This document shows positions 56,615-64,000 of a DNA stretch of 64,000 nucleotides, in pieces. This DNA is from Streptomyces sp. SID8352. GTDB lineage: Bacteria > Actinomycetota > Actinomycetes > Streptomycetales > Streptomycetaceae. How positions within the stretch are numbered: the first letter of the stretch is position 1; the number at the start of each line of letters is the position of its first letter. The translations under genes were made by a program, and so were the position numbers. The DNA lies in NCBI RefSeq assembly GCF_009862265.1, contig NZ_WWGX01000023.1, positions 25,323 through 89,322 on the forward strand, given 5' to 3'. The notes under the pieces were generated by a model. It made no database searches. It saw nothing but the letters and a program-made list of their open reading frames with translations, and was not told the origin of the DNA.

Positions 56615-58954
56615 CTACTTCAGTCCGTTGTCCAGCGCGGTCATGAGGGTGCCGTTCGGGGTGTCACCGGACATCTCCCAGACGAAACCGCCCAGCAGCC
56701 CCTTGGACTTGACCCAGGCGGTCTTCTTGGAGATCGCCCAGGCGTCGTCGAAGGACCACCACTGGCCGTTGGGACCGGTGTAGCCGTAGGTGGAGATCGA
56801 CTGCTCGTCGTGGCGGACGGTCATGGTCGGGTAGCTGGTGATCAGGTTGTTGTAGCCCCTGACTCCCGCCTCCGTGTCGAACTGGCCGGGTGCCACGCCG
56901 GTCGCGCTCTGCCACTCGCCGTTGACGCCGCCGTCGGCGACGCCCTGCCAGCCGCGCCCGTAGAACGGGAAGCCCACGGTCAGCTTGCGGGGGTGGACTC
57001 CGGCGTCGAGGTAGGTGTTGATGGCGTTCTCGACGCTGAAGTGGAAGGAGTACGGGTCCTGTTGGTCCGTGTAGAGGTTGGACGCGTGTCCGACCCGGTT
57101 GGGCTCCCAGGAGTTGTCGCTGCCCGCGCCGTGGAAGTCGTACCCCTGCACGTTGGCGTAGTCGAGGGAGTCGAAGATGCGCCGGATGTCCCAGCCCGCC
57201 TCGATCTTCGCCGGGTCGGCCGGGGTGAACGCGGTGAGCAGCCGGTGCTCGCCGCCGAGCGCGTCGAGCTGCTTGCGGAACTCGGCGAGCAGGGCGGTCA
57301 GGTTGTCCTTGTCCTGCGGACCGTAGTGGTTGCCCGGGTGGCCCTCGGCGCCCGGCCACTCCCAGTCGATGTCGATGCCGTCGAAGATCCCGGCGCCGGT
57401 GCCCGGTCCGCCCGCGCCGTTGTAGACGGGCAGGTTGCCCTTGATCCAGACGTCGATGCAGGACTCGACGAACTTCTTCCGGGACTGCTCCGTCGCGGCC
57501 GCGTCCGAGAAGAACTTCGAGTACGTCCAACCACCGAGCGAGACCACGACCTTGAGCTTCGGGTACTTGGCCTTCAGCTTCTTCAACTGGTTGAAGTTGC
57601 CGCGCAGTTTGCCCCAGCCGTCGTCGGCCACGCCGTCCACCGACTGGGCGGAGGACATCGGACGGGCGTAGTCGGCGTCCGCGTCACCGGCGCCGGTGCC
57701 CTCGTCCGGGTCCTGCGGGTTGCTGGAGACGCCCTTGGTCACACCCGCCTGGCAGGTGAGGTTCTTCGGGTCGATGTTCTCGAACGAGTAGTTGATGACG
57801 TCGAGCTTCGCGGCGGCCCCGGAGGTGTCCAGGTTCTTCACGAAGTACTGGCGTCCGTAGATGCCCCACTGCGCGTAGTAGCCGACCTTGAGCTGCTTGC
57901 CCGCTCCGGCCACGTCGTCCGTGGTCACGGTCAGGGCGTTGGAGGCGGCCGACGGGTTGTCGGCGGTGTCCCGGGCCTTGACGGTGAAGGTGTACTTGGC
58001 GGCCGGGGCCAGCCCCTCCACGGTCGCGGCCAGGGTGTCCGCGCCCACGGTCTTGACCAGGGTGTCACCGCGGTAGACGTCGTAGGCGGCGACGGCGACG
58101 TTGTCGGTGGCCCTGTCCCAGGCCAGGGACACCGTGGAGGCGGTCTTGCCGGTGGAGCGCAGGTTGCCCGGCGCGGTCGGCGGGGTCGGGTCGGTCGCCG
58201 GGTCCACCGTCTTGACGGCCAGCGGGTCGCCTTCCGGTCCGAGGTTGCCGCGGACGTCCTTGGCCCGGACGGTGAAGGTGTAGTCCGTGGCCGGGGTCAG
58301 TCCGGTGACGGTCGTCGCGGTGCCGGTCGCGGTGGCGACGGTCTTGCCGCCGCTGAGCACCTCGTAGCCGGCCACGGGGTGGTCGCCGCCCTTGGCGGCG
58401 GCCCAGCTCAGCGCGACGGTGCGCGAGGTCACCGCGGTGGCCCTGGGCGCGCCCGGCGCGGTCGGCGGCACGTCGGGGCTGCCGTCGCACTTGTCGCCGT
58501 TGATGGTGCATCCGGTCGGGGCGCCTGGGGTGCCGGTCGCCGTGAACCAGTAGCTGTACGGCTCGGTGGAGCCGCCCGCCGGGACGTTGGCGTTGTAGAA
58601 GGCGTTCTTGACGGTCACGTGGCGTCCGTTGACGGTCGCCTCGCCGTTGTAGTTGCCGGACAGGGTGACCCCGGTCGGCAGGTCGAACTCCAGGGTCCAG
58701 CCGCTGACCGCGGCCGTGCCGGTGTTGCGGACGATGTAGGTGCCCTTCCACCAGGAGCCGCTGTCCTGGGTGGTGAAGGTCGCCGTCAGGGTGCCGACCG
58801 CGTGGGCCGGTGCCGCGAGGGCGGTGAGGCCCGCCAGCGGCAGCAGCAGGGCGGTGCCGAGGACGGCGACGCGACGACGCAGCCGTCGTGCGTCAGCGGG
58901 GGTGGAGGGACGTGCCGCGCCTCTGGAAAGAGGTGGTCTGCGCCTGTGGAACAT
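56615..58954 (-). CDS. Secreted GH18 chitinase with CBM2 and two FnIII domains
   Basis: 779 residues. Twin-Arg-rich signal region (RRLRRRVAVLGTALLLPLAG..APAHA, cut near 52), CBM2 (about 54-160: TFTTQDSGSWWKGTYIVRNT, TLEFDLPTG), two fibronectin III domains (about 175-265 and 275-365), GH18 catalytic domain (about 375-779) with SLGGW and the acid motif FDGIDIDWEWP, plus YDFHGAG. It hydrolyses chitin outside the cell. ATG 58954 has AGGGAG upstream; the reading frame continues upstream but the signal peptide fits this start. A promoter containing a DasR-type box lies at 59095-59123. Confidence 0.95.
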   Translation of the reverse strand: MFHRRRPPLSRGAARPSTPADARRLRRRVAVLGTALLLPLAGLTALAAPAHAVGTLTATFTTQDSGSWWKGTYIVRNTGTAAVSGWTLEFDLPTGVTLSGNYNGEATVNGRHVTVKNAFYNANVPAGGSTEPYSYWFTATGTPGAPTGCTINGDKCDGSPDVPPTAPGAPRATAVTSRTVALSWAAAKGGDHPVAGYEVLSGGKTVATATGTATTVTGLTPATDYTFTVRAKDVRGNLGPEGDPLAVKTVDPATDPTPPTAPGNLRSTGKTASTVSLAWDRATDNVAVAAYDVYRGDTLVKTVGADTLAATVEGLAPAAKYTFTVKARDTADNPSAASNALTVTTDDVAGAGKQLKVGYYAQWGIYGRQYFVKNLDTSGAAAKLDVINYSFENIDPKNLTCQAGVTKGVSSNPQDPDEGTGAGDADADYARPMSSAQSVDGVADDGWGKLRGNFNQLKKLKAKYPKLKVVVSLGGWTYSKFFSDAAATEQSRKKFVESCIDVWIKGNLPVYNGAGGPGTGAGIFDGIDIDWEWPGAEGHPGNHYGPQDKDNLTALLAEFRKQLDALGGEHRLLTAFTPADPAKIEAGWDIRRIFDSLDYANVQGYDFHGAGSDNSWEPNRVGHASNLYTDQQDPYSFHFSVENAINTYLDAGVHPRKLTVGFPFYGRGWQGVADGGVNGEWQSATGVAPGQFDTEAGVRGYNNLITSYPTMTVRHDEQSISTYGYTGPNGQWWSFDDAWAISKKTAWVKSKGLLGGFVWEMSGDTPNGTLMTALDNGLK

Positions 58955-59094
58955 GGTTCTCCCTGTGATGGTGGGGTGGTACAGGGGTGAGGTGAACCGT
59001 GCGCTTGTTGCCTGCGTGACCGGACGACGACAGGCCGGAATGCGGGTGGGGCCGGTGTGCAGGCCGGACACCGCCGTCCGTCAGGACGCCCCAC

Positions 59095-59123
59095 AACGTA
59101 GAAGGTCTGGACCAATGCGTCAA
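59095..59123 (-). promoter_or_regulatory. Chitinase promoter with DasR-type (dre) box
   Basis: Minus strand TTGACG (59123-59118), 17-base spacer, TACGTT (59100-59095). The spacer holds TGGTCCAGACCT (59114-59103), the chitinase repeat / DasR-responsive element. DasR binding here would block polymerase until GlcN-6-P appears (established for other Streptomyces chi genes). The leader is ~140 bases. The rest of the gap to 59524 shows no gene. Confidence 0.8.
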
Positions 59124-59524
59124 CAGGTCCGCACCGCTGACGCCTGCTCGGGCAGACCCCCGTGCGGACCCGGGCCGCACCGCCCGGGTCCGTCGGACCA
59201 GCGCTGCGCGAGACGCCCGGCGCCGGGCCCGGTCCGGGGCCGCGCCCGGTCCGGAACCGGCCCCGCGCGGGACGCCCCCCGGGGAGCGCCGCCGCGAGGT
59301 CGTCCGGACCGCCCGCCTCCCGTCGGCCAGCGCCGGGCGTCCGCGCGGGCGAGGTCGGTGCGCGCCACTCCCCCGGGCCCCGCACCGTCCCCGCCCGCGC
59401 GGGCGCCCATCCCGGCCGACCGGGCCGCCGGGCCGTCGCCGGGACGGCGGCCGCCGGCAGCCACCTTGCCCCACGGGCCGACTTGGCGGCATCCTGCCCG
59501 GGTGTCGGGGGCGGGCGTCCGGCG

Positions 59525-60811
59525 TCAGGCGATCCGGGAGCGCAGCGCCTCGGCACAGAGCCGGCCCAGCGAGAGCGAGGACGGCGAGACGGGCAGCAGC
59601 GCCGCGACCGCCTCCCAGGCGTCGCGGACCATCCGGCGGGCCTCGGCCGCGCAGAGGTCGAGGGCCCCGCTGTCCGCGACGCGGCGGGCCGCGCGGGCGG
59701 CGCCGTCCGGATCCGGGCCGGAGCGCACCTCCTTCCAGAGGCGCCGGGCCTCGTCCCGGGGCAGCAGGGCGACGGCACGCACGAGGGGGTGGGTGACCTT
59801 GCCGTTGAGGAGGTCCTCGCCGGGCCGCTTGGCCGCGGTCCCCCCGGGCCCGGCGCCCCGCAGGTCGGCGACGTCGTCGGTGATCTGGTAGGCGGTGCCG
59901 ACGGCCCGGCCCAGGGCGGCGAGCGCGTCGCACTCCGCCGGACCCGCCCCCGCGACCAGGGCGGCGATCCGGAAGGCCCCGGCGACCGGCTCGCCGGACT
60001 TCAACCGGTGCGTGAGGATGACCAGTTGCTCCAGTACGGCGGTGTCCCCCGTGTCCAGCGCGGCGGCCATCTCCTCGTGGTGGCCCTGGATGTCGAGCGC
60101 CTGGCCGGTGTGCGCCGACTGGAGGGCGTCGAGGTAGGTCTCGTACACGGCGGTCCGCAGCGGCCCGTCGGCGGGCAGGGTCCGGCGGACGGCCCGGTGC
60201 ATGCTGAAGTACGCCATGGTGCCCGCGTTGATGGCGGTGGCGGTGCCGTGGACGAGGTGGGCGCTGGGACGGCCGCGGCGCAGCGGGGCGCCGTCCTGGA
60301 TGTCGTCGACGATCAGCGACCCGGTGTGCAGGAGTTCGCAGGCCGCCCACAGTGGCCCGTAGCGGCGGCTGTCCGCGCCCAGCGCCTCGACCACGGTGGC
60401 CGCGAGCCTCGGCCGCCACCGCCGCCCGCCGTGGTCCACGGTCCCGCGCACGGGGGCGATGAGGGCCGTGTGCACCCGCTCCTCAAGACGGCGGGCGGTC
60501 TCGGGCAGGAGGGGCCCCGCCGCATCGGCGGTCAGCAGGTCTTCGGCGGTCCCGGGGCGGGGACGGGCCGGGTAGAGGTGCTCGATGTCGGATTCCGGCG
60601 TCCACGGGGCGCCGGTGCCGGGGCCGTGCGGGGGCGTGTCCGGCCCGGCCGGGGCGGTGTCGTGGCGCTGGGGGCCGGGGAGCGGCCGGTGCGGACCCTG
60701 GTGGGGGTCGGTGCGGGGGTGCGGAGTGTCGGGTCGGGTGTCCCCGGCGGGCTGCCGGCCCTGCGGCGGGACCGTCTGGTGGGTGAGTTCGCCTTGCTGC
60801 CCGGCGGGCAT
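59525..60811 (-). CDS. Polyprenyl diphosphate synthase
   Basis: 428 residues of the trans-isoprenyl synthase fold. First Asp-rich motif SLIVDDIQDGAPLRRGRP (DDxxD), second TAYQITDDVADLRG (DDxxD), plus THRLKSGEPVAGAF. It makes FPP, GGPP or longer chains from IPP and an allylic primer. The first ~85 residues are a Pro/His/Thr-rich extension unusual for the family; an internal start is possible, though GAGAGACGG precedes ATG 60811. No terpene cyclase is nearby; the ABC genes upstream on the same strand are the nearest partners. Confidence 0.9.
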   Translation of the reverse strand: MPAGQQGELTHQTVPPQGRQPAGDTRPDTPHPRTDPHQGPHRPLPGPQRHDTAPAGPDTPPHGPGTGAPWTPESDIEHLYPARPRPGTAEDLLTADAAGPLLPETARRLEERVHTALIAPVRGTVDHGGRRWRPRLAATVVEALGADSRRYGPLWAACELLHTGSLIVDDIQDGAPLRRGRPSAHLVHGTATAINAGTMAYFSMHRAVRRTLPADGPLRTAVYETYLDALQSAHTGQALDIQGHHEEMAAALDTGDTAVLEQLVILTHRLKSGEPVAGAFRIAALVAGAGPAECDALAALGRAVGTAYQITDDVADLRGAGPGGTAAKRPGEDLLNGKVTHPLVRAVALLPRDEARRLWKEVRSGPDPDGAARAARRVADSGALDLCAAEARRMVRDAWEAVAALLPVSPSSLSLGRLCAEALRSRIA

Positions 60812-61112
60812 CCGTCTCTCCGTCCGTCTGTTCGGGGGAAGCTGTCCGCGGTCGCCGCCCGGTGGGGCGGCGCCGGAGGGGGCGGGCCGCGATGGGACCG
60901 GTCCGCCGTGGGGCCGATGTCCCGCCGGGGTCCGGGCCCGGGAGGTCCGGGCACCGGGATGACCGCCGCACCCCGGTCCCGCCCGGTGACCGACCGCCCC
61001 CGCGGCCGCCCCGCGACGTGGACCCGGTGTGCGGGCCCGCCGTTCCCGCCGTGCCCGCCGGGAACGATGGGGCCGCCATCCCCGTGAGGGCCGTAGGGGC
61101 CGTAGGGCCGTG
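60812..61112. other. Gene-free stretch
   Basis: 301 bases between the permease stop and the polyprenyl synthase start; no gene-like frame, likely promoter region. Confidence 0.4.
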
Positions 61113-61970
61113 TCACCCTCCGGTGGTCCTCTCCACCGGTCCGGCGTCCGCCCGCGCCGCGGCCTCCCGGAGCGGCGCCGGGACGGGTGCCGCCGCGCCG
61201 TGGCGGTGCGGCCGGTGATAGGAGCGGGTGCGCAGCCGCAGGACGACCAGCGCGGCCGTCGCCGTCAGCGCGAACCACAGCAACCCCCGGGCCGCGTAGG
61301 CGCCGGGCCAGGTCCCGGTGAAGGAGGCGGCCCAGGCCGCCTGGGACGGGCCGTGCAGCGGCAGGAAGGGCAGGCCGGGCTGGTCCGCCGGGGGGTTCAT
61401 CCCCGGGTTCTGCAGCCCGTTGTCGATGATGCTGGCCATGATGATCGCGAAGAAGCCCTCCAGTTCCCCCTTCAGCAGCGAGCCGAGCATGATCCCGATT
61501 CCGCCGAACGCGGCGTTCGCCGTGAAGAACGCCAGGACCAGTGCCCCGTACTGCCGTTGGCCGAAGGACAGGTGCAGCAGCGTGGCCGCGTACAGCGCGA
61601 GCGCGGCGGCGATGACGAGCGCCGCCGTCACCTTCGCCGCCGTCAGATGACGCCGCCGGTAGCCGGCCAGGACCAGGCGCCGGTCCATGGGGCCGGACTT
61701 GAACGCCTCCATGAAGGCCATGAACCCGGCGGTGACCGTGACCGCGTTCATCGCGCTGTTGATCTGCATGGTGCGGTTGTTGTCGGCCTCGATGTAGCCG
61801 CCGGCCGGGAACACCTGGAAGCGCAGCGCCACGTGGTACCCGCAGGTCCGCGTCATGAAGATCCACACCAGCGGGAAGGCGACGGCGAGCAGCAGCGCGA
61901 GGCGGTTGCGGGCGTGGGAGGCCAGGACGAAGCGCAGCGCCGTGGCGAAGGGGCGGCGCGCCGTGCTCAT
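61113..61970 (-). CDS. ABC-2 type exporter permease
   Basis: 285 residues with about six membrane helices: LALLLAVAFPLVWIFMT, INSAMNAVTVTAGFMAFMEA, VTAALVIAAALALYAATLL, LVLAFFTANAAFGGIGIMLG, ELEGFFAIIMASIIDNGLQ and ARGLLWFALTATAALVVL. The sequence around MDRRLVLAGYRRRHLTAAKV matches the conserved coupling region of ABC-2 permeases. The start overlaps the ATPase stop (ATGA). The C-terminal ~40 residues are basic and probably cytoplasmic. Substrate unknown. Confidence 0.88.
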   Translation of the reverse strand: MSTARRPFATALRFVLASHARNRLALLLAVAFPLVWIFMTRTCGYHVALRFQVFPAGGYIEADNNRTMQINSAMNAVTVTAGFMAFMEAFKSGPMDRRLVLAGYRRRHLTAAKVTAALVIAAALALYAATLLHLSFGQRQYGALVLAFFTANAAFGGIGIMLGSLLKGELEGFFAIIMASIIDNGLQNPGMNPPADQPGLPFLPLHGPSQAAWAASFTGTWPGAYAARGLLWFALTATAALVVLRLRTRSYHRPHRHGAAAPVPAPLREAAARADAGPVERTTGG

Positions 61971-62665
61971 CCGGCCCGCACCCCCTCGGCCAGCCGTCCG
62001 TCGCGGAGCGCGTGGACCGAGTCGAAGTGCCGCAGGTCGTGCAGGAGATGGGAGACCACGACAAGGGCCTGGCCGTCGTCCCGCAGTTCGCGGGCGAGGC
62101 GCCAGAATCGCTGGTGGGTGTCCCAGTCGAAACCCTGGTAGGGCTCGTCGAGGACCAGCAGCGCGGGCCGGTGCATCAGCGCCAGGACGAGGTTCAGCTT
62201 CTGCCGGGTGCCGCCCGACAGGGTCCCCGCCCTCCGCCCGAGGACGTCCGGGCAGCCCAGCGCGGCCAGCAGGGCCAGCGCCCGTCCCACGTCGGGCAGC
62301 CGGTAGGCCACCTGGAATATCTCCAGATGCTGGGCCACGGTCAGCAGGGGATTGACGACGGTCTCCTGCGGGGAGTAGCCCACCTCGCCACTCCGGCGCA
62401 CGGAGCCCCTGTCGGGGGCCAGTTCGCCGACCATGGTCCGCAGCAGGGTGGTCTTCCCGGCGCCGTTCTCACCGACGACGCCGACGAGGCGGCCGGGTTC
62501 GACCACCAGGTCCACTCCGCGCAGCACGGCGCGCTTCCCGTAGGACTTCCACACCCCCTCCAGGGACAGCGGCGGTCCCGTCCCGGGTACGGCCCGACCC
62601 CTGTGCGCTCCGTTCCTCACGGAACTGCCAACGAGCGGGCGGTGCGCGGGACACGGGCTCCGCAC
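61967..62665 (-). CDS. ABC transporter ATP-binding protein
   Basis: 232 residues with Walker A GENGAGKTT, Q-loop YSPQETVVNPLLT, signature LSGGTRQKL, Walker B ALLVLDEPYQG and switch His in VVVSHLLHDLRHFDS. GTG 62665 has GAAGGA about 7 bases upstream; GTG 62620 is an alternative without a site. It pairs with the permease at 61113. The region 62666-63059 upstream shows no gene. Confidence 0.92.
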   Translation of the reverse strand: MRSPCPAHRPLVGSSVRNGAHRGRAVPGTGPPLSLEGVWKSYGKRAVLRGVDLVVEPGRLVGVVGENGAGKTTLLRTMVGELAPDRGSVRRSGEVGYSPQETVVNPLLTVAQHLEIFQVAYRLPDVGRALALLAALGCPDVLGRRAGTLSGGTRQKLNLVLALMHRPALLVLDEPYQGFDWDTHQRFWRLARELRDDGQALVVVSHLLHDLRHFDSVHALRDGRLAEGVRAG

Positions 62666-63059
62666 CGAGGGTCCTTCGTCTGGATCGGGCCGGACCTCGC
62701 GAGCCCGGCGTGATCCAAACGAGAGGCCCCGACCACCAGCGCACCACCGTTACCGTCACTGTCCCGCCGCCCGTGTCCAACTCCCGCGCAAGGCAAGGGA
62801 GTCCCGAAGGAGCGGCCTCACCCCCGTCGTCCTCCGGCCCGCAGCCGGGCGGCGGACCGCTCGTTCCGGCAGTGGCCACGGCCCTGACCTGCGGATTCCA
62901 TCCACGCTGCTCCCGGGGGCCGTTGACCGGAGCGCCCGGTTCCGGGACCGTCCGGAGGCCGCGGCGCCGACGGATTCGTCCAACTCCGTTACCCGGCCCC
63001 GCCGTCGCGCCGCCGACCCGACCGCGCCCGACCCCTTGACGGAGCCCGTCGCGCGGCTA

Positions 63060-63091
63060 AGGTCTAGACCTGCGTACGTAGGTCTAGACCT
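63060..63091. promoter_or_regulatory. Two DasR-type boxes before the LPMO gene
   Basis: Perfect palindromes AGGTCTAGACCT at 63060-63071 and 63080-63091, centres 20 bases apart (two helical turns), about 80-110 bases upstream of ATG 63172. They match the DasR/chitinase element (TGGTCTAGACCA core GGTCTAGACC). Confidence 0.85.
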
Positions 63092-63171
63092 GCACGGCGA
63101 GGGCTGCCGGAACGGCGGCCCCGCGCTCCGGAGCGGGGCGGTCCGACGTGTATCGAAGAGAATGGAATGTC

Positions 63172-63924
63172 ATGAACATGAAGAGGAAGGCGGCCGTCGC
63201 GATCGGCGCGCTGGCCGCTCCGATGATCGCCCTCACCCTTCCGGTGAGCACGGCCAACGCCCACGGCTGGGTGGTCACCCCGAACAGCCGTCAGGACCAG
63301 TGCGCGACGGGCACGGTCAAGTGCGGCCAGATCAAGTACGAGCCCGCGAGCGTCGAGGGTCCGAAGGGCCTGCGCACCTGTAGCGGCGGCGACGCCCGGT
63401 GGGCCGACCTGGACGACGACAGCAAGGGTTGGAAGGTCCTGCCGGTCACCACCAACCAGACCTTCACCTGGCGCATCGAGGCCCGGCACGCCACCTCCAA
63501 CTGGCAGTACTTCATCGGCAACACGAAGCTCGCCGAGTTCTCCGGCCGGGGCGCCCAGCCCCCGGCGGAGGTCAGCCACCAGGTGAACTTCGGCAACTTC
63601 ACCGGCAAGCAGAAGGTACTCGCCGTCTGGAACATCGCCGACACCACCAACGCCTTCTACGCCTGCGTCGACGTCAACATCGGCGGCACCGGCGGTGGCG
63701 GCGACAACGGCGGTGGTGGCACCGGTGGCGGCGGCGACAACGGCGGCGGCGGCGAGCAGCCCGGCGACTGCACCGTGACGCCCTGGAACCGCAGCTCCGT
63801 CTACACCGGCGGCCAGAGCATCTCGCACAAGGGCCACAACTGGCGCGCCAAGTGGTGGGTCCAGGGCGAGGAGCCCGGCACCACCGGCGAGTGGGGCGTC
63901 TGGGAGGACCTCGGCCCCTGCTAG
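63172..63924 (+). CDS. AA10 lytic polysaccharide monooxygenase with CBM5/12
   Basis: 250 residues. Signal peptide (MNMKRKAAVAIGALAAPMIA to STANA) is cut before HGWVVTP, so His becomes residue 1 and, with the His in RIEARHATSNW, forms the copper brace. The AA10 domain (about 30-175) is followed by a Gly/Asn linker (GGGGDNGGGG repeats) and a CBM5/12 (WNRSSVYTGGQ.. AKWWVQGEEPG). It cuts crystalline chitin oxidatively and works with the GH18 chitinase. ATG 63172; ATG 63178 possible. Two DasR-type boxes lie upstream. Confidence 0.95.
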   Translation: MNMKRKAAVAIGALAAPMIALTLPVSTANAHGWVVTPNSRQDQCATGTVKCGQIKYEPASVEGPKGLRTCSGGDARWADLDDDSKGWKVLPVTTNQTFTWRIEARHATSNWQYFIGNTKLAEFSGRGAQPPAEVSHQVNFGNFTGKQKVLAVWNIADTTNAFYACVDVNIGGTGGGGDNGGGGTGGGGDNGGGGEQPGDCTVTPWNRSSVYTGGQSISHKGHNWRAKWWVQGEEPGTTGEWGVWEDLGPC

Positions 63925-64000
63925 GACCGGTCCTCGGACCGCGGCCCGCCGTGCGGCGTCCGGCGCGCCCGCCCGGCGCGCGGCCGGAGCCGTCCCCGTC

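Overview
The window is very GC-rich (roughly 73-75%), with GC-ending codons, many GTG starts, leaderless promoters, DasR-type operators and chitinase/LPMO genes. It reads as chromosomal or sub-telomeric DNA of a Streptomyces or close relative. There is no rRNA, tRNA or CRISPR array.

Layout. 0.2-1.5 kb: a double LuxR-HTH protein and a convergent alpha/beta hydrolase. 1.79-7.98 kb: a Tn3-family transposon with ~38-45 bp terminal inverted repeats. Its transposase is decayed (four frameshifts and a stop), its zinc-finger resolvase carries one frameshift, and its cargo is a MerR regulator plus a membrane protein. 8-15.3 kb: HxlR regulator/atypical SDR, an ATP-grasp enzyme with an MFS exporter, a membrane metallophosphoesterase and an orphan protein. 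15.5-22.9 kb: LysR regulator, anti-sigma-like ATPase, aminopeptidase P, an attenuator-controlled IlvM-like ACT protein and a secreted amidase. 23-34.5 kb: a DevR/DosR-type (OsdR) dormancy and redox island with a PPOX protein, Acg-like nitroreductase, CopD-like membrane protein, ruined copper oxidase, flavohaemoglobin, DevS kinase, cNMP-binding protein, DevR regulator and a GAF/PP2C/ATPase phosphatase. A shared palindrome lies in front of most of these genes. 34.9-40.2 kb: an ABC exporter behind a MerR-type promoter, monomeric isocitrate dehydrogenase and an N-formylglutamate amidohydrolase.

40.4-56.2 kb is the most unusual part. A leftward operon (S8 protease, sigma factor, small protein) diverges from a rightward set: TPR-CHAT protease, a beta-rich protein with a gasdermin-like layout, CHAT-ATPase, a 1973-residue ATPase-TPR-degenerate CHAT protein and an HExxH peptidase. 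The last four rightward genes overlap their neighbours by 1-4 bases. I read the locus as a caspase-like (CHAT) NTP-dependent conflict or programmed-cell-death system; this is inference from domain content.

56.5-64 kb: a DasR-controlled GH18 chitinase and an AA10 LPMO bracket a polyprenyl synthase and a two-gene ABC exporter.
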